This document shows, in pieces, positions 27,420 to 28,476 of a DNA stretch of 28,476 nucleotides. Position numbers and translations under genes: made by a program. Origin of the DNA: Chara braunii (Eukaryota; Streptophyta; Charophyceae; Charales; Characeae). A model generated the notes under the pieces. The model saw only the letters and a program-made list of their open reading frames with translations. It ran no database searches and was not told the DNA's origin. Positions within the stretch are counted from its first letter, which is position 1, and each line of letters opens with the position of its first letter. The stretch spans positions 460,220-488,695 of the forward strand of contig BFEA01000652.1 of NCBI GenBank assembly GCA_003427395.1, given 5' to 3'.

Positions 27420-27605
27420 TTCGTTTGAAGAGATGACAGGCCAAGCTGGACAAGAAACCCCCCCAAAGTCCCAAGCCAGACTCGAACCTGTGATCTATGA
27501 CGTGTGACCTGAAGACTCTACCATTTGAGAGACAATCGCAACTGGCCCCTGTGTGTGAAATGCCAGACTGGAGGGATCAACAGAACAGCCACAAGCAACA
27601 GCCAC
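27420..27605 (-). mobile_element. tRNA-headed SINE-like repeat, copy B
   Basis: On the reverse strand an A-box-like TCTCAAATGGTAGAGTC (27514-27530) and a B-box GGTTCGAGTCT (27478-27488) precede the body GGACTTTGGGGGGGTTTC, as in copy A at 12840-13054. Flanking sequence on the + side (CCAGACTGGAGGGATCAACAGAAC) also matches copy A. Confidence 0.7.
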
Positions 27606-27640
27606 AAGCAACCCACGCAGTATCAAGACCCGACATACAA

Positions 27641-27760
27641 AACCATGGACAACCCTTGGGTGGTGTGCAGGCAGTGTCTGTATAAGCTTACCGTGCGTCA
27701 GCCCAAGGGGGTGTGTGTCCAGCCGTGCGTCATTCTGACACCCTACTGGTGTTCCTGGCT
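27641..27760 (-). repeat. SINE body with conserved stem, copy 3
   Basis: Related to 14721-14846, with stem halves CCCTTGGG (27653-27660) and CCCAAGGG (27702-27709). This copy is uninterrupted and adjoins SINE copy B. It therefore serves as an internal reference for the pre-insertion arrangement. Confidence 0.8.
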
Positions 27761-28476
27761 GCGCCTGTGTGGTTCCATTTTCGTCGTTTCAGTTCTTTCT
27801 ATTTTCGGTAAGGTCGTGCAGTATAACTTCGCTAGGATGGGTTCGTTTGGGATCTCCGACGGCAGAAAATAGGGTCCGGTCGCAGTCGTCCCTAAGATCG
27901 GTCGTAGGGCAGGTTATCTTGTCAAGGTCGTTGCAATTTTAGTATAGGGCGCCGTCCATTGTTTCCCTTTTGAGGGATAGAGTCTTTTCCTGTTGCAAAC
28001 TGGGAGCGGGCGATATGGATCTGGGCGGGCGATTTGGGTCTGGTTGGTTCTCGCTTTTGTTTTTTTTCTCTTCTACTGCATCTTCCCAGAAATACAGTAT
28101 CAAAGCATTCTCCTGCTTACTACGCCCAAGTAACGAAATCTAGAACGGACTGCCCTGCCTCGTTGGCAGGGCTTACTAAGAAAAGAAAAGGAAAAAAAGA
28201 ACGTATTGAGGGGCTCGTTCGACACTCCTTGGGGCGTCCTCGGGGTCCAAGGAAGTTTCCTTTGGGGTTCTCAAGGAAATTCCCGCCATCGTTCCACCTG
28301 TCCTCGGGAACGTCGCCCGAGGACATTTCCTTGGAGCGATGTCAGACAAGAAAAAGAAAAGAAAAGAAAAAATCAAATGTATTTGAGGCCTTCAGCCAAT
28401 AGGGTGCCGCCACGATCCAGATTCTCGGTTGTAACGTCTCTCTACCCATGTGCCCGCTCCTCTCTGTGAAACGCGG
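27761..28476. other. No gene seen; one strong hairpin
   Basis: Short frames on both strands lack recognisable domains. Positions 28272-28333 form a nested hairpin: outer arms CAAGGAAAT and ATTTCCTTG, inner arms TGTCCTCGGG (28299-28308) and CCCGAGGACA (28316-28325). Confidence 0.5.

Overview
The window reads as repeat-dense nuclear DNA of a green-lineage eukaryote. A streptophyte alga such as Chara fits best. The reasons are a Ty3/gypsy element primed by a tRNA-iMet-like site, a PIF/Harbinger transposase with a Myb/SANT partner, tRNA-headed SINEs, a LINE with a CCHC finger, plant-like 26S rRNA fragments and many microsatellites. The species is inference. I see no intact single-copy host gene. 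Nearly everything recognisable is mobile-element DNA in some stage of decay.

Left part (1-6.8 kb): an AATC microsatellite, a frameshifted PIF/Harbinger transposase (+, 433-1274), ATC/ACC and CT simple repeats, an unidentified 142-codon reading frame (-), a 171-bp foldback element, and a Myb/SANT-type protein gene (-, 3985-5526) with one in-frame stop. Transposase and Myb/SANT protein converge, as expected for the two proteins of one Harbinger element.

Middle part (6.8-12.7 kb): a patchwork of diverged 26S rRNA pieces in both orientations with A-rich tracts and tRNA-like modules. Next come two LINE insertions lying tail to tail: a short + copy ending in poly(A) at 8560, and a longer 5'-truncated - copy with its tail at 8739-8775. 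An A-B-A-B tandem repeat follows.

Nested part (12.8-27.8 kb): a compound SINE-like repeat exists in two copies, about 12840-14846 and about 27420-27760. The first copy has been hit twice. A 1.65-kb retroposon (13071-14720) has a tRNA-like head, a poly(A) end and 15-16-bp target-site duplications. A 12.2-kb Ty3/gypsy retrotransposon (14847-27070) then appears to have landed in the same repeat.

The gypsy element is the most interesting object. It has about 1.7-2.1-kb LTRs, gag with a zinc knuckle, protease, RT and RNase H. A well-formed PHD finger sits between RNase H and integrase, where none is normally expected. Integrase has no visible chromodomain. Two further sense-strand reading frames follow: a roughly 534-codon acidic ORF3 hidden by five in-frame stops, and a roughly 174-codon ORF4. 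At least thirteen nonsense codons and two frameshifts make this copy dead. Nearly all the stops can be explained by C-to-T change.
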